This document shows, piece by piece, positions 14,215-15,080 of a stretch of 15,080 nucleotides of DNA. Numbering within the stretch: position 1 is the first letter of the stretch; each line of letters starts with the position of its first letter. Below the pieces are notes generated by a model that was given only the letters and a program-made list of their open reading frames with translations, was not told where the DNA came from and searched no databases. Origin of the DNA: Loktanella sp. UBA3435 (GTDB lineage Bacteria; Pseudomonadota; Alphaproteobacteria; Rhodobacterales; Rhodobacteraceae); the NCBI GenBank assembly GCA_002378665.1, contig DFSO01000062.1, forward strand, positions 1 through 15,080, given 5' to 3'. The position numbers were made by a program, and so were the translations under genes.

Positions 14215-15080
14215 GCGGGGCCTCCTGCCTCAAATACCATATCCATCATCACTTGTGTGCCACGCGAGAACGCCAGCGGGCAAGGATAAGCCGCACCCGT
14301 GGTGGCACTAGCACCGAAATTCTCGACCTGAAGCACATAGTGGTTCGCCGCAGGCCAGCGCTCTGTCACCACCCGCTGCCCGTCATTCTCCAGCACCAAT
14401 TCCGCCAGATCATGCAGGTTCGCGTTGAACGGACAGGTCAGGCGCAACAGCCCCTTATCGCCGTGAAACGTGATCTCTTGGCGCGGCTGCATGCGGATCG
14501 AGACGATAGCACTATAGGTAAACTCAGGAAAATCCGCCGCCACTTGGGCAAACACATCGACCCCGTTTCCATAGCGCACCTTGGCATAAGGCACGCTCAC
14601 AGGCTCCGCCCCCGACACAAACCGCGCCGCACCAAAGGTATACACCCCGATGTCACGCAAGCCCCCGCCGCCCATATCCGCCTTGTTGCGAATATTGGTC
14701 ACATCGCCCGCGTTGTTATAGCTAAACACCGTATCAACATGGACAAGCTTGCCAATCGCGCCGCTGCGCACCAGCTCGCGTGCGCGGATAAACTGCGGAT
14801 GGTGCACGATCATATAAGCCTCGGCGCAGAGCTTGCCTGCCTCCTTCGCACCAGCCTCCAGCGCGTCAAAGTCGCTGGCCTGCATCGCGATCGGCTTTTC
14901 ACACAACACATGTTTTCCCGCTTTGAGCGCCTTCAATGTCCATTCAACATGTAAATTATTCGGCAGCGGTACATAAACCGCATCCACGTTCGGATCTGCA
15001 AGCAGCGCGTCATAGCTGTCATGCACCCAAATCTGCGGGGCAAATTCCAAAAACGGCGCGGCCTTCGCGGGATCAGATGT
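14211..15080 (-). CDS. Gfo/Idh/MocA-family NAD(P)-dependent oxidoreductase, N-terminus outside window
   Basis: The last 289 codons are visible; the frame stays open to the right edge, beginning TSDPAKAAPFLEFAPQIWV, which is the end of the Rossmann region. The dinucleotide-binding GxGxxG should lie about 40 residues earlier, beyond the edge. Diagnostic features present are SYDALLADPNVDAVYVPLPN, then LKAGKHVLCEKPIAM with the conserved EKP lysine motif (visible residues 61-63), and GGGGLRDIGVYTFGAARF further on. The family oxidises or reduces sugars, inositols and related compounds with NAD(P)(H); the substrate cannot be read here. A TTG at 15050 is in frame but is clearly internal, because it would delete the cofactor-binding fold. 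The stop overlaps the DUF4389 start by four bases (ATGA). Confidence 0.9.
   Translation of the reverse strand, partial: TSDPAKAAPFLEFAPQIWVHDSYDALLADPNVDAVYVPLPNNLHVEWTLKALKAGKHVLCEKPIAMQASDFDALEAGAKEAGKLCAEAYMIVHHPQFIRARELVRSGAIGKLVHVDTVFSYNNAGDVTNIRNKADMGGGGLRDIGVYTFGAARFVSGAEPVSVPYAKVRYGNGVDVFAQVAADFPEFTYSAIVSIRMQPRQEITFHGDKGLLRLTCPFNANLHDLAELVLENDGQRVVTERWPAANHYVLQVENFGASATTGAAYPCPLAFSRGTQVMMDMVFEAGGPA

Noticed and set aside
15048..15050. TTG as the start of the oxidoreductase
   Set aside because: The frame stays open to the window edge and the residues before it fit the family, so the gene is simply truncated by the window.

Overview
The window looks like chromosomal DNA of an alphaproteobacterium, most likely a member of the Rhodobacteraceae (Roseobacter group). 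The reasons are the protein sequences themselves (XseA, PurD, CarD, the SUV3-like helicase, an FdxA ferredoxin, the short FtsY N-terminus), a moderately GC-rich composition, and an intergenic repeat (5184-5210) of a type I remember as common in that family. This placement comes from memory of the families, not from a search. I see no tRNA, rRNA, CRISPR array, transposase, integrase or phage gene. The region reads as a stable, densely coded core chromosome.

Layout. 1-837 (minus): a YhhN-family membrane protein (lysoplasmalogenase family) followed by the first 47 codons of ftsY, which runs off the left edge. 923-2361 (plus): an AlkB-type membrane di-iron hydroxylase, coupled through a TAATG overlap to a small exported four-cysteine protein of unknown function. 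2358-3839 (minus): xseA, convergent with that small protein and sharing its stop palindrome. 3910-5172 (plus): purD, divergent from xseA. 5173-5274: an intergenic repeat, an A/T palindrome and a strong terminator hairpin facing carD.

5275-9986 (minus) is an RNA/transcription-flavoured block. Reading in the direction of transcription it holds an exported TPR protein, a large SUV3-like RNA helicase, an Hsp15-like S4 RNA-binding protein that seems to start at TTG inside the helicase stop, the seven-iron ferredoxin FdxA with its own terminator, and then carD, which has its own leader containing a hairpin followed by a U run. From memory, the order helicase, S4 protein, ferredoxin, CarD recurs in alphaproteobacteria.

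10060-13185 (plus): an SCP2-domain protein abutting an alpha/beta hydrolase (stop directly followed by start), then an M3-family oligoendopeptidase. 13186-13451 is a 266-base gap with an imperfect dyad and a direct repeat ahead of an exported blue-copper (cupredoxin) protein at 13452-13904. A perfect 10-bp hairpin separates it from the last minus-strand pair: a Gfo/Idh/MocA oxidoreductase (N-terminus beyond the right edge) and a DUF4389 membrane protein coupled by an ATGA overlap.

I do not see a clear-cut undescribed multi-gene system. The items most worth checking are the carD leader hairpin, the helicase/S4 coupling, the AlkB-like enzyme with an altered second histidine box plus its small exported partner, and the nested structures after purD.
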